From NCBI GenBank assembly GCA_039810045.1, contig JBDHWF010000046.1, positions 1 to 25,951 on the forward strand: a stretch of DNA of 25,951 bases. The letters run 5' to 3'. Positions 12,964 to 20,411 of this stretch are shown piece by piece. Position 1 is the stretch's first letter, and each line of letters opens with the position of its first letter. Below the pieces are notes generated by a model. It made no database searches. It saw nothing but the letters and a program-made list of their open reading frames with translations, and was not told the origin of the DNA. A program made the position numbers and the translations under genes. The stretch comes from CADCWN01 sp039810045 (GTDB lineage: Bacteria; Chloroflexota; Chloroflexia; Thermomicrobiales; CADCWN01).

Positions 12964-14796
12964 TTATTCCTCAGTGTGGGGTTTGATAGCCCCAGCTTCG
13001 AACAATGCGGTAGCCTCAGTGGTCCGCGTCGCAAACTCCGCCAGGGCCGCGCGAACTGGTTCTGGGGTCGTCATGTCCACGCCGGCGCGTTGGAGCAGCG
13101 CAATCGAGTAGTCAGAACCACCACTCGCCAGGAACTGGAGATACCGATCAACGGCTGGCTGGCCTTCGGCGCGGATCTGGGCGGCGAGGGCAATTGCCGC
13201 CGAAAGCCCGGTAGCATATTGGAAAACGTAGAAGCCGCGATAGAAGTGGGGAATCCTGGCCCAACCAATCTTTGCCGCTTCAGTCAGTTCAACGGTGGGA
13301 TGATAGAGAGCATAGAGTCGTCCCCATTCATCCGAGAGGCTCTCGGCGGTGAGGGCTGCGCCCGCTTCGATCTGGGCATGAGTCCAGCGTTCAAACTCGG
13401 CGTACATCGTTTGCGAGATCAATGTACCGCGTACATCGTCGAGGAATTGCCCAAGGATCGCGAAGCGTTCCTGGTCGCTGCTGGCGTGGTCAAGCAGGTG
13501 CCAGGTCAGCAAGGTTTCGTTGACCGTCGAGGCGACTTCCGCGCAGAAGATTGTGTAATCTGCGGTGGTGTATGGCTGGGTGGCGTTGGAGTAGAAGCCG
13601 TGCATGGCATGGCCTGCTTCGTGCGCGAGCGTGTAGAGATCCTGGCGCGTGCCAGACCAGTTCATCAGGATAAATGGCGGCGCACCATATGCCCCTACGT
13701 TGTAGCCGCCCGCCCGCTTATTCACCGTTTCGTGTACATCAACCCAACGGCCACCTGCTAGCCCCTGGCGTAAATCGGCGATGTAGCGTGGGCCAAGTGG
13801 CGTCAGGCCCGCCAGCGTGGTGGTGACGGCCTCCTGGTAGGTCACTTCTTTGTCGTCAATTTCGGCCAATGGTACTGCCAGGTCGTATGGTGCGAGTTGC
13901 GATACACCGAGTACGCGGCGGCGTAACTCCAGATAATCGCTGAACGCTGGCAAGGCATCATGGACTGCATCGATCAGCGAATCGTAGACACTGGGCGGGA
14001 TATTGTTACCAAAGAGGGCGGCATCGCGGGCCGAGGCATGACCGCGTGCGCGGGCGTAGAAGACATCTTTGCGCACCGACGAACTATGCAACGAGGCAAT
14101 CGTCTGCCGATGCGCAATGTAGGCTGCAGCCAGTTTCTCCTGTGCTTCTTTGCGGGCCGTGCGGTTACGCTTTTGCAAAATCCGCCCGATGCGCGCTTTG
14201 GTCAGTTCGATCTCTTCGCCATTTTCGTCGATTCCCGGACCATAGGAAATATCGGCGTTATCGAGCGCGGTAAAAGCACTGCTGGCAGTGCGGGCAATAT
14301 CGCCGCTCGCCGCGAGTAACGCTTCAATTTCGGCAGATCGCACATGGGCGCGATTACGGTCGAGGTCATCCAGGCCTTGGCGGTGGTGCGCCAGAAGTTT
14401 ATCTTGCATCCAGGCGTGCAGTTGTTCCTGGGGGATCGCAATAATCTCTGGTGTGAGGAACGCCACTGATTGGCCAATCTCTGTTGCCATAGTGGAGATA
14501 CGGTCGAACCGTGATAGGGCTTCGGGATCCGCAGTATTCTCATCGCGGCGCAGCATCGCATAGACAAAGAGGCGTTCCAGGTGTTCATTCATTGCCGCCT
14601 GTGTGTCCAGGATCGTTGCCAGATCCTGAACCGAGTTGCCCGCTTGGCCCTGATGGGCCACAAGCGTATCACGCAGCGCTTTTACTGCGACAGTATCAGC
14701 TTCCCAGGCTTCAGCACTGGGATAGATTTTGCTGACATCCCAGGTTTCCTCAACTGGCACTTGCTCGCGAGTTGGTATCGTGTTCTTCGTCGACAT
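12964..14796 (-). CDS. pepF: Oligoendopeptidase F (M3 zinc metallopeptidase)
   Basis: The 610-residue cytosolic peptidase cleaves oligopeptides of roughly 7-17 residues. The start ATG 14796 follows AGAGGA and gives the usual N-terminus; an in-frame start at 14874 would add 26 atypical residues inside the preceding gene. The N-terminal helical PepF domain spans about 110-190. The M3 catalytic domain has WVDVHET (about 351-357), the zinc motif HEAGH (392-396, LAHEAGHAMHGF) and the third ligand Glu420 in FCAEVAST. Length matches the family. The gene is 41 nt after the DCC-family gene, so it is probably read from the Nudix promoter. Confidence 0.96.
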   Translation of the reverse strand: MSTKNTIPTREQVPVEETWDVSKIYPSAEAWEADTVAVKALRDTLVAHQGQAGNSVQDLATILDTQAAMNEHLERLFVYAMLRRDENTADPEALSRFDRISTMATEIGQSVAFLTPEIIAIPQEQLHAWMQDKLLAHHRQGLDDLDRNRAHVRSAEIEALLAASGDIARTASSAFTALDNADISYGPGIDENGEEIELTKARIGRILQKRNRTARKEAQEKLAAAYIAHRQTIASLHSSSVRKDVFYARARGHASARDAALFGNNIPPSVYDSLIDAVHDALPAFSDYLELRRRVLGVSQLAPYDLAVPLAEIDDKEVTYQEAVTTTLAGLTPLGPRYIADLRQGLAGGRWVDVHETVNKRAGGYNVGAYGAPPFILMNWSGTRQDLYTLAHEAGHAMHGFYSNATQPYTTADYTIFCAEVASTVNETLLTWHLLDHASSDQERFAILGQFLDDVRGTLISQTMYAEFERWTHAQIEAGAALTAESLSDEWGRLYALYHPTVELTEAAKIGWARIPHFYRGFYVFQYATGLSAAIALAAQIRAEGQPAVDRYLQFLASGGSDYSIALLQRAGVDMTTPEPVRAALAEFATRTTEATALFEAGAIKPHTEE

Positions 14797-14837
14797 AACG
14801 TCCTCTTTCTCTATGAAAATCTGTGAGAGTACCCGTA

Positions 14838-15338
14838 CTATGCACGATGCTCTGATGCTATCAGTTGCTGGCACGCTTCAGGGTGTTGGTCGCAATATGG
14901 CTGGTCGCCTGGGAGCAAGTGCCGATTTGCTGCCAGCAGCCGATACGCGAACTCTTGAAATGTAGTCAGCCCAGGAACGGCGTAAAGCCAGAGCGGTGCC
15001 GCCGTGCGCAACGCAGTAGCGAGGGTGAGATTGATGGCTGCGGCAGCGGGATAGGGGACTCCATCTGGCGTGACCGCCCAGGCAGCAGCTTCGCATTGGT
15101 CCGTGGTCAGGCCATAATCTGCTGGTACACCAGCTTGCTGGAACGGTACGATGGTGAGCCGATCCTGATGATCAAGGGCTTTGACGAGTCGCGCTGAGCG
15201 GGTACAAAAGCCGCAGGAGCCATCAAAGATGACTGTCAGGCGATCGGGCAGCAGGCCAAAGGTGAGGCGAGCGCGAATCCCACTGCTGGCAAGTAGTCCC
15301 AGGCCAAGCAAGCCCCAGCCAAGTTGTCGTCTATGCAT
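14838..15338 (-). CDS. DCC-family (DUF393) thiol-disulfide-like protein with N-terminal membrane segment
   Basis: The 166-residue protein carries the DUF393 motif FDGSCGFCTRSARLV, with Cys42 and Cys45 after a beta strand (LTVIFDG). The family's aromatic/PYPAAAAI and VPG segments follow, and its fold is thioredoxin-like. Residues about 6-19 are a short hydrophobic stretch (LGWGLLGLGLLASSG) that is either an anchor or a leader. Two more cysteines occur near the C-terminus in YCDQHPEACQ. Family function is poorly known but is thought to be thiol redox. Its ATG overlaps the Nudix stop by 8 nt (ATGCATAG, 15331-15338), so the two are translationally coupled. Confidence 0.85.
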   Translation of the reverse strand: MHRRQLGWGLLGLGLLASSGIRARLTFGLLPDRLTVIFDGSCGFCTRSARLVKALDHQDRLTIVPFQQAGVPADYGLTTDQCEAAAWAVTPDGVPYPAAAAINLTLATALRTAAPLWLYAVPGLTTFQEFAYRLLAANRHLLPGDQPYCDQHPEACQQLIASEHRA

Positions 15339-15852
15339 CTGGCGATGCTCCTGTCGTTTGTGCCTGACGCGTGCGCCAGCGACGCCAATCGGCCAAAATC
15401 TGGGGGTCGTGCGGGAAGGCTGGTGCAGGTAGCGCAGTCAGGGGGAAATAGGCGACTTCTGTCAGGTCGTCGGCTGGGCTGAGTGTGCCGCCAATCGCCG
15501 TGCCAGCATAGGCGATCAGCACTACTGCCTGCCCCGGTGTAGAATAAACTCCGACCAGGCCATCAATGCGGATTTCCAGGCCCGTTTCTTCGGCTACCTC
15601 ACGGATGGCAGCGGCTTCAACCTGTTCGCCCCGATCAACAAACCCTGCGGGAAAACTCCAGCGCCCAGGTGATGCCGCGTTTGCTGCGCGACGGCCCAGT
15701 AAGATCTTGTTGTCCTGTTCGAGCAGCACGGCGACAGCAACCTTTGGATCCTCAAACACGACTGTCTGACATTGGGGACAGGCAGGGCGACGTTTTCCGG
15801 CAACTTCGCGTTCGCCAAGCGCCGCTCCACAGTGAGCGCAGTAGTGTGGCAT
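15331..15852 (-). CDS. Nudix hydrolase with N-terminal zinc ribbon (NudC-like architecture)
   Basis: The ATG at 15852 is preferred; a GTG at 15861 is the alternative, and neither has a strong ribosome-binding site. Residues 5-28 form a Cys4 zinc ribbon (CAHC and CPQC pairs at 5/8 and 25/28). The Nudix box fits G-x5-E-x7-REVAEETGL exactly, from Gly70 to Leu92. The 173-residue length, without the large N-terminal half of NudC, suggests a small ADP-ribose, NADH or NTP pyrophosphatase rather than true NudC. It heads the Nudix-DUF393-pepF run. Confidence 0.92.
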   Translation of the reverse strand: MPHYCAHCGAALGEREVAGKRRPACPQCQTVVFEDPKVAVAVLLEQDNKILLGRRAANAASPGRWSFPAGFVDRGEQVEAAAIREVAEETGLEIRIDGLVGVYSTPGQAVVLIAYAGTAIGGTLSPADDLTEVAYFPLTALPAPAFPHDPQILADWRRWRTRQAQTTGASPDA

Positions 15853-15990
15853 TAGCGCCACGCTCGTAGCAAAGATCTCGCGGCTAGCGTCATGTTCTTC
15901 CTATCATCTCGATCGTCAATGAACCAGCGCTGGCTGCAGGCAAGTATACTGTAGCGTTCTTCCCTGGTCTGGCAAGGAAGCTGATGGGGG

Positions 15991-16626
15991 TTAGTCGCGA
16001 GAGGAAGCCAACGCCGCAAATCGCGCTTGCAGCCGTTCATAATCTTCTGCCGTATCAAGATCATCGGTGGGTGGATCGCCTGGAATCGCCACCTCTTGCA
16101 CTTCCGTAACGTGGGCGCGGATAACTCCGCGCGCGCCTTGATCCCCGGTAATTTGGGCCAGCTCAGGAAACAAATCGTGGGCAATCAGTACGGGATTCCC
16201 CCGTTGCCCAGCATACGTTGGCAGTACAATCGGCGCATGCGTAGCGCGGCGAACGTCGATGAGCTGATTAATGATCGCTGGGCCGATCAGTGGTTGATCG
16301 CCAAGGAGGAAAACAATAGCATCGGTATTGGGGGCGATTGCGGCAAGGCCCGCCCGTAGCGATGTACTTTGGCCCTCCTGATATCGGGGGTTAATGACCA
16401 CCGCTGCTGCGCCAAAGAGGATCTGTTCTTGAATCGCCGTGGCCTGATGACCCAGCACAATGATCAGCCCATCTAGCTTACTTGCCTTGGCATTGGCGAG
16501 CGTATGGGCCAACACTGGTTGCTGACCGAGGGGTAAGAGTTGTTTCGGACGACCTAACCGTGACGAACTCCCCGCAGCTAGAATAATGCCGATGATCGGT
16601 CCGCTGGTGGCAGTTTCCTCACTCAC
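15991..16626 (-). CDS. MobA-like nucleotidyltransferase (molybdopterin cytidylyltransferase type)
   Basis: The product has the NTP-transferase signature LAAGSSSRLGRPKQLLPL at about residues 17-34, with Lys28 expected to bind the triphosphate. A GDQPLI metal-binding segment follows the strand AIVFLL. The GTG at 16626 is chosen: GAGG lies 6 nt upstream, and GTGAGTGA gives an 8-nt overlap with the XdhC stop. An ATG at 16650 would overlap by 32 nt. In the MocA/MobA-like group, CTP or GTP is joined to molybdopterin for xanthine- or CO-dehydrogenase enzymes. The XdhC neighbours support the cytidylyltransferase reading, though other sugar-nucleotide roles are not excluded. Confidence 0.88.
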   Translation of the reverse strand: MSEETATSGPIIGIILAAGSSSRLGRPKQLLPLGQQPVLAHTLANAKASKLDGLIIVLGHQATAIQEQILFGAAAVVINPRYQEGQSTSLRAGLAAIAPNTDAIVFLLGDQPLIGPAIINQLIDVRRATHAPIVLPTYAGQRGNPVLIAHDLFPELAQITGDQGARGVIRAHVTEVQEVAIPGDPPTDDLDTAEDYERLQARFAALASSRD

Positions 16627-17467
16627 CAGCAACCTCAATGGTTTCTTCAATCGCCTCGAGCGTTGCCTTCACCTCATTATTGGGCTGCGGTGTAGTGGCG
16701 CGGACCAGGTGCCGATCATAGCGTGTCGCCACGATTTCCGCGATGATTGCGAGCGCGATTTCGGGCGGTGTTTTCCCGCCAAGATCAAGGCCAATCGGGC
16801 CATGAATCCGATCTACCTGCTCAGGGGTAAAGCCTTCGCGCTCCAAGCGCGCCCGCCGATCGATGTGGGTCTTGTGTGAACCAATCGCCCCAATATAGCG
16901 GGCATTCGTTGCTAATGCCCCACGGGTAGCGGGCTCATCGAGTTTGGGATCGTGACTGAGAATCGCGATATAGCAGGACGGGTCAATTTGGAGTTGGGCA
17001 AAGGCTTTGTCCGGCCACGCGACCAAAATCTCATCAGCTTCGGGGAATCGCTCGCGGTTGGCAAAGCGCGAACGAGCATCGATGACCGTCACCCGAAAAC
17101 CAAGTTCCTTCGCATAGTGCATCAGTGGGATAGCGATATGGTCGCCGCCAAACATAATCAGGTGCGGGGAAGGAGCATAGACCTCAATGAACACGTCGAT
17201 CGTCTCATCAGGTACGCCGCCCGCCAGCGAACTGGTGTAGCTATAGCGTTGCGACTCTCCGCGATATTGATCGCGGACGGCATCACGGGTGATTGTTTCG
17301 CGCAACGCCCCAGCAGGGAAGTCTCCTTCGGTTTGTCCGTTGGGGTGAATCAGCAGTTTCGCCCCCAGATCGATAGTGGCTGAGGCTGGCACGGCGATCA
17401 CCGTTGCCACAGCAATCAGGCGCTCGTCATGTAAGTAGGTTTTCAGGCGATCAAAAAACTCCATCAT
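16619..17467 (-). CDS. XdhC/CoxI-family Mo-cofactor maturation protein, long form with degenerate N-terminal domain
   Basis: The 282-residue protein has a C-terminal Rossmann domain (about 100-250) with MFGGDHIAIPLMHYAKELGF, VIDARSRFA, and IGSHKTHIDRRARLEREGF...IHGPIGLDLGGKTPPEIA, as in XdhC chaperones that load sulfurated Moco into molybdo-hydroxylases. The N-terminal XdhC_CoxI half keeps DLGAKLLI but lacks the canonical GSVSGGCVE, including its cysteine. That motif is intact in the short protein encoded 43 nt upstream, suggesting the two work as a pair. Two consecutive ATGs exist; the second, at 17464, is 5 nt from AGGGGG and may be the real start. Confidence 0.9.
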   Translation of the reverse strand: MMEFFDRLKTYLHDERLIAVATVIAVPASATIDLGAKLLIHPNGQTEGDFPAGALRETITRDAVRDQYRGESQRYSYTSSLAGGVPDETIDVFIEVYAPSPHLIMFGGDHIAIPLMHYAKELGFRVTVIDARSRFANRERFPEADEILVAWPDKAFAQLQIDPSCYIAILSHDPKLDEPATRGALATNARYIGAIGSHKTHIDRRARLEREGFTPEQVDRIHGPIGLDLGGKTPPEIALAIIAEIVATRYDRHLVRATTPQPNNEVKATLEAIEETIEVAGE

Positions 17468-17510
17468 TTCCCCCTACGCTGGATTCTCGTTGGCTGGATC
17501 CCTTGGTGGG

Positions 17511-17825
17511 TTAGTCTTTGAGCGGCTCGACAAAGACCTCAATCGTGCCGCCGCAGGCGAGCCCAACCTCGAAAGCAAGTTCATCGGAGATGCCAAAGTG
17601 CAGCAGCTTACTCTCGCCTGAGGCGATGGCTTCCTGCGCTGCATCGTAGACTGCGCCTTCCACACAGCCACCACTAACTGAGCCAACCATCTCGCCCTGT
17701 GAGGAAACCGCGAGTTTCGCGCCCAGCGGGCGGGGGGCAGAGCCGTAGACTTGCACTACGGTTGCGATGGCGATATCGTCGCCACGCTCCCGCCAACTCT
17801 CGACTGTCGATAAAATATCTTTCAT
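17511..17825 (-). CDS. XdhC/CoxI-family protein, short canonical N-terminal domain
   Basis: The 104-residue protein is only the XdhC_CoxI domain. It has GSAPRPLGAK at 28-37, GSVSGGCVEGAV at 48-59 with Cys54, FGISDE at 77-82, and the end motif ACGGTIEVFVEPL with Cys91. Full XdhC proteins fuse this to a Rossmann domain; here that part is in the next gene. The cysteines are the likely site for handling Moco sulfur (known for the family, not shown here). The start follows AGAGG by 6 nt. The promoter is not evident in the 170-bp gap upstream, which holds two hairpins. Confidence 0.92.
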   Translation of the reverse strand: MKDILSTVESWRERGDDIAIATVVQVYGSAPRPLGAKLAVSSQGEMVGSVSGGCVEGAVYDAAQEAIASGESKLLHFGISDELAFEVGLACGGTIEVFVEPLKD

Positions 17826-17904
17826 GGAACACCTCTCGTTCTTGATGGTTTGCCTACAGTGTTTCCGCTCTGTTCTGTGTAGCGTACCACTCTTTAATTG
17901 AAAG

Positions 17905-17929
17905 GGGGAATAGGGCGATTCTATTCCCC
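17905..17929 (-). terminator. Hairpin downstream of the MoxR-VWA operon (distal)
   Basis: GGGGAATAG (17905-17913) and CTATTCCCC (17921-17929) form a perfect 9-bp stem with a 7-nt loop. Minus-strand RNA leaves it through CTTTCAATT, a modest U-rich stretch, so it resembles an intrinsic terminator for the VWA gene and also lies in the region before the XdhC genes. Confidence 0.5.
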
Positions 17930-17940
17930 GCCTTAATCGG

Positions 17941-17977
17941 CATAGGCCGCGGCGATCACAAATCGCCGCGGCCTGTG
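17941..17977 (-). terminator. Long GC-rich hairpin immediately after the VWA gene
   Basis: AGGCCGCGGCGAT (17944-17956) and ATCGCCGCGGCCT (17962-17974) form a perfect 13-bp stem with loop CACAA. The stem extends outward by C-G and A-T pairs past one T/G position to 17941-17977. It starts 19 nt past the VWA stop. No U-tract follows, so alone it may protect the 3' end rather than terminate. Confidence 0.5.
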
Positions 17978-17995
17978 CTGTAGTGTTCTGCTTGC

Positions 17996-19282
17996 TTAGC
18001 CCAATACTGCTGGTAAATGGAGTGTTTGGCGGCGTACTGGCCGCCGCGTGGTCACTTCACTGAGAGACATTGCTAGCGATTCGAGCGAATCGAGATTGTG
18101 GATTGGCAGGAAATCGTCAACATACGGCAGGGCCGCCTGAATGCCCCTGGTCAGTGGCTGATAGGTTGGTGAACCGAGCAATGGATTGAGCCAGATCAGC
18201 CGGAACGACATCCGCTGCAAACGGGCCATCTCGCGGCGTAAAACCTCAACATCACCACGGTCCCAGCCGTCACTGATGATCAGAACGATCGCGCCCTGGC
18301 CCAGCACCCGCCGCGCCCAGCGGGTATTGAACGTGAGCAACGATTCACCGATGCGGGTACCACCAGCCCAGTCTTGCACTTCCTGTGAAACCCGTTCCAA
18401 CGCCGAGTCGATATTCCGCACACGTAGCTGGCGGGTGATGCGGGTGAGGCGGGTGCCGAAAACGAAGACTTCCACGCGGCTGAGTCCTTGCTCAACGGTG
18501 TGGACGAACTGCAAGAGGATCCGGGAATAGCGATCCATTGAGCCGCTAATGTCACAGATCAGGACGACGCGGCGCGGCTTCTGCTTCCGCTTGCGGCGGG
18601 CCAGTTCGACTGGCTCGCCACCGTACTTCATATTCGCCCGCAACGAACGACGCAGGTCGAGATAGGTACCTTTGGACGCGTGAACGGTGCGGCGTGACCG
18701 CCGCATGGCGATCTGCCAGGCGATCCGCTGCATCAGCAGTTTCGCCCGTTCCATTTCTTCGGCGTTGAACTGCGCGAAATCTTTGCCTTTCAGCGATTCC
18801 GAGGCGCTATAGGTCAGCATGGTGTCGGGGTCTGCGTCATCGGCGCTTTCCCCTTCCATCACTTCGCGTTCGCTCAGGCGTTTTTCGTCCGACCCATCGT
18901 CTTGCCCCTTCTTGCGATCTTTGCCTGGTGGGGGCGGGATGTCGTCTTCCTCATCGATAGCCGAGTCAGGAGGCGACATATCGGTGGTATCGTCGAACTG
19001 GCCATCATCATCAGCGAACGTGGTATAGCGCCAGTAGAGGTCGAACGCCCGGTCAAAGAGCGGCACGTCCTCTTTCCGTGTCACAAACAAAGCCCGCGAA
19101 GCCAGCTTGAAATCTTCGCGGCCTAAACCAACCGAGGGAATTGCCTTGGCAAAGTCCATCGTCTGGCCTAGCGTGGCTGGCACGCCAACGAGGCGCAGGT
19201 ATCGCCCAAAGCCGATTACGCGATCCAGGAGTTGCGCCCCGCGTTCAAGATCACGCCCGCGAGCTTCTGGCGCACTAGTCAT
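17996..19282 (-). CDS. VWA domain protein, CoxE-like
   Basis: The ATG at 19282 is chosen (GGAG 6 nt upstream, and ATGACTAG overlapping the MoxR stop by 8 nt), giving 428 residues. The N-terminal half is helical. Residues 91-155 are a very acidic, proline-containing linker. The C-terminal von Willebrand A domain starts at about 238 with the MIDAS motif DISGS (244-248), Thr309 in GGTRIG and Asp338 in SDGWDRGD. CoxE/VWA proteins act with MoxR AAA+ ATPases to remodel or activate metalloenzymes such as CO dehydrogenase. The tight overlap with the ATPase gene supports that pairing. The client enzyme is not encoded in the window. Confidence 0.92.
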   Translation of the reverse strand: MTSAPEARGRDLERGAQLLDRVIGFGRYLRLVGVPATLGQTMDFAKAIPSVGLGREDFKLASRALFVTRKEDVPLFDRAFDLYWRYTTFADDDGQFDDTTDMSPPDSAIDEEDDIPPPPGKDRKKGQDDGSDEKRLSEREVMEGESADDADPDTMLTYSASESLKGKDFAQFNAEEMERAKLLMQRIAWQIAMRRSRRTVHASKGTYLDLRRSLRANMKYGGEPVELARRKRKQKPRRVVLICDISGSMDRYSRILLQFVHTVEQGLSRVEVFVFGTRLTRITRQLRVRNIDSALERVSQEVQDWAGGTRIGESLLTFNTRWARRVLGQGAIVLIISDGWDRGDVEVLRREMARLQRMSFRLIWLNPLLGSPTYQPLTRGIQAALPYVDDFLPIHNLDSLESLAMSLSEVTTRRPVRRQTLHLPAVLG

Positions 19283-20219
19283 TACGTGCTCCAGCAACGG
19301 CGTTCTGAATCAATTGCTTGCTCATTCCACCGCCAACCTTGGTGATATCTTCCTGGTGCTTCAGGATTGCCCCCAGCGTTGCATCAACGGCCTCTTGTTG
19401 CAGGTCAGTCTGATCGAGGGCGACCAGGGCTGATGCCCAGTCAAGCGTTTCGGCAACCCCTGGCACCTTGTAGAGATCGACGCTGCGAAGTTCGTGCATG
19501 AAGTGGCTGACTTGCCGCGCCAACGTTTGGGGTGCTTGTGGCTGACGCGCCGCGATAATCGCTTCCTCTTTCTCAATCGTCGGGTAGTCGATCCAGTGGT
19601 AGAGGCAGCGCCGCTTCAGCGCATCGTGGAGTTCGCGGGTGCGGTTCGAGGTAATGATTACGACGGGGGGCTGCGCGGCCTTAATCGTACCGATTTCTGG
19701 CACAGTGATCTGGAAGTCGGATAGGAGTTCGAGCAAGAAGGCCTCAAACTCTTCGTCTGCGCGGTCAATCTCGTCGATCAGGAGCACTGGCCGCGAGCCA
19801 GGATGCTCGTTGGTATATTCTACCGCTTGCAACAGCGGACGCTTGATCAGGAAGTCTGGCCCGAAGATTTCGCGCAGGGCATGATCGCGCGCTGAGCCTT
19901 CAGCTTCGAGCATCCGAATCTCGAGCATCTGCTTGGCATAGTTCCATTCGTAAACAGCGTGATTGACATCCAACCCTTCGTAGCATTGGAGGCGGATCAG
20001 TTCGGTATTGAGGAGATCAGCCATGGTCTTGGCGACCTCGGTCTTGCCGACACCAGCTTCACCTTCGAGGAGCAGGGGCTTGCCCAGGCGCAACGCGAGG
20101 AACAAGGCTGTACCAAGGCTACGGTCGGCAATATAGGCGCGGCTGCGTAGGGCTTCTTGAATCTGGTCAATTGATTCGACTGTCTTTAGCGTTTCAGTTG
20201 CTGGCGTTCCGCTCGTCAT
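19275..20219 (-). CDS. MoxR-family AAA+ ATPase, CoxD-like
   Basis: The start is taken as ATG 20219; longer in-frame starts at 20249 and 20291 lack ribosome-binding sites, and GGGAGG lies 11 nt before 20219. The 314-residue AAA+ module has Walker A GEAGVGKT (53-60), Walker B LLIDEID (146-152), sensor-1 ITSNRTRE and the arginine-finger segment ALKRRCLYHWIDYP, typical of MoxR chaperones. Such ATPases form hexamers and work with a VWA partner; in cox clusters CoxD/CoxE insert the Cu-S part of the Mo-Cu centre. The VWA gene follows with an 8-nt overlap. Confidence 0.94.
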   Translation of the reverse strand: MTSGTPATETLKTVESIDQIQEALRSRAYIADRSLGTALFLALRLGKPLLLEGEAGVGKTEVAKTMADLLNTELIRLQCYEGLDVNHAVYEWNYAKQMLEIRMLEAEGSARDHALREIFGPDFLIKRPLLQAVEYTNEHPGSRPVLLIDEIDRADEEFEAFLLELLSDFQITVPEIGTIKAAQPPVVIITSNRTRELHDALKRRCLYHWIDYPTIEKEEAIIAARQPQAPQTLARQVSHFMHELRSVDLYKVPGVAETLDWASALVALDQTDLQQEAVDATLGAILKHQEDITKVGGGMSKQLIQNAVAGARND

Positions 20220-20293
20220 CCCCTGTCCGTCCTCCCATCTGTATCGCATCAGCAACCCGCGCTGGGTCTGGTAGCGATTTGTGGCGATCAACC

Positions 20294-20318
20294 ACTATGC
20301 CGGACCATCCGGCATGGT
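20294..20318 (-). promoter_or_regulatory. Hairpin in the MoxR leader
   Basis: ATGCCGGA (20297-20304) and TCCGGCAT (20308-20315) form a perfect 8-bp stem with a 3-nt loop, extendable to 20294-20318 with one wobble or mismatch. It falls between the candidate -10 and the MoxR start, so it would be part of the 5' leader. It could equally be a repressor site. Confidence 0.35.
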
Positions 20319-20328
20319 TAGCCTGCCT

Positions 20329-20337
20329 AGTATACCA
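20329..20337 (-). promoter_or_regulatory. Candidate extended -10 promoter for the MoxR operon
   Basis: Minus-strand TATACT (20334-20329) is preceded by TG one base upstream, giving an extended -10 (TGGTATACT). No good -35 lies 17 nt upstream, which extended -10 promoters tolerate. The start point would be near 20322, about 100 nt before the MoxR ATG. Confidence 0.4.
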
Positions 20338-20365
20338 AGGGAATCGCAATGATGCGTGGAAGAAG

Positions 20366-20398
20366 GCCGGCTGATCGACAAGCAATCGATCAGCCGGC
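20366..20398 (-). terminator. Hairpin terminator of the RNase J gene
   Basis: GCCGGCTGATCGA (20366-20378) and TCGATCAGCCGGC (20386-20398) form a perfect 13-bp stem with a 7-nt loop, 13 nt past the RNase J stop codon. Minus-strand RNA exits through CTTCTTCC, which is pyrimidine-rich but not a pure U-tract. Confidence 0.6.
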
Positions 20399-20411
20399 TC
20401 CTCTAATCAGT

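Noticed and set aside
12976..13761. 261-residue open frame on the plus strand
   Set aside because: It lies wholly antisense to pepF, which has an intact zinc site and full family length. The antisense translation has no family-like sequence and no ribosome-binding site.
15959..15980. Imperfect hairpin (CTTCC/GGAAG) after the MobA-like gene as a terminator
   Set aside because: Only five contiguous pairs plus a mismatch, and no U-tract; too weak to annotate.
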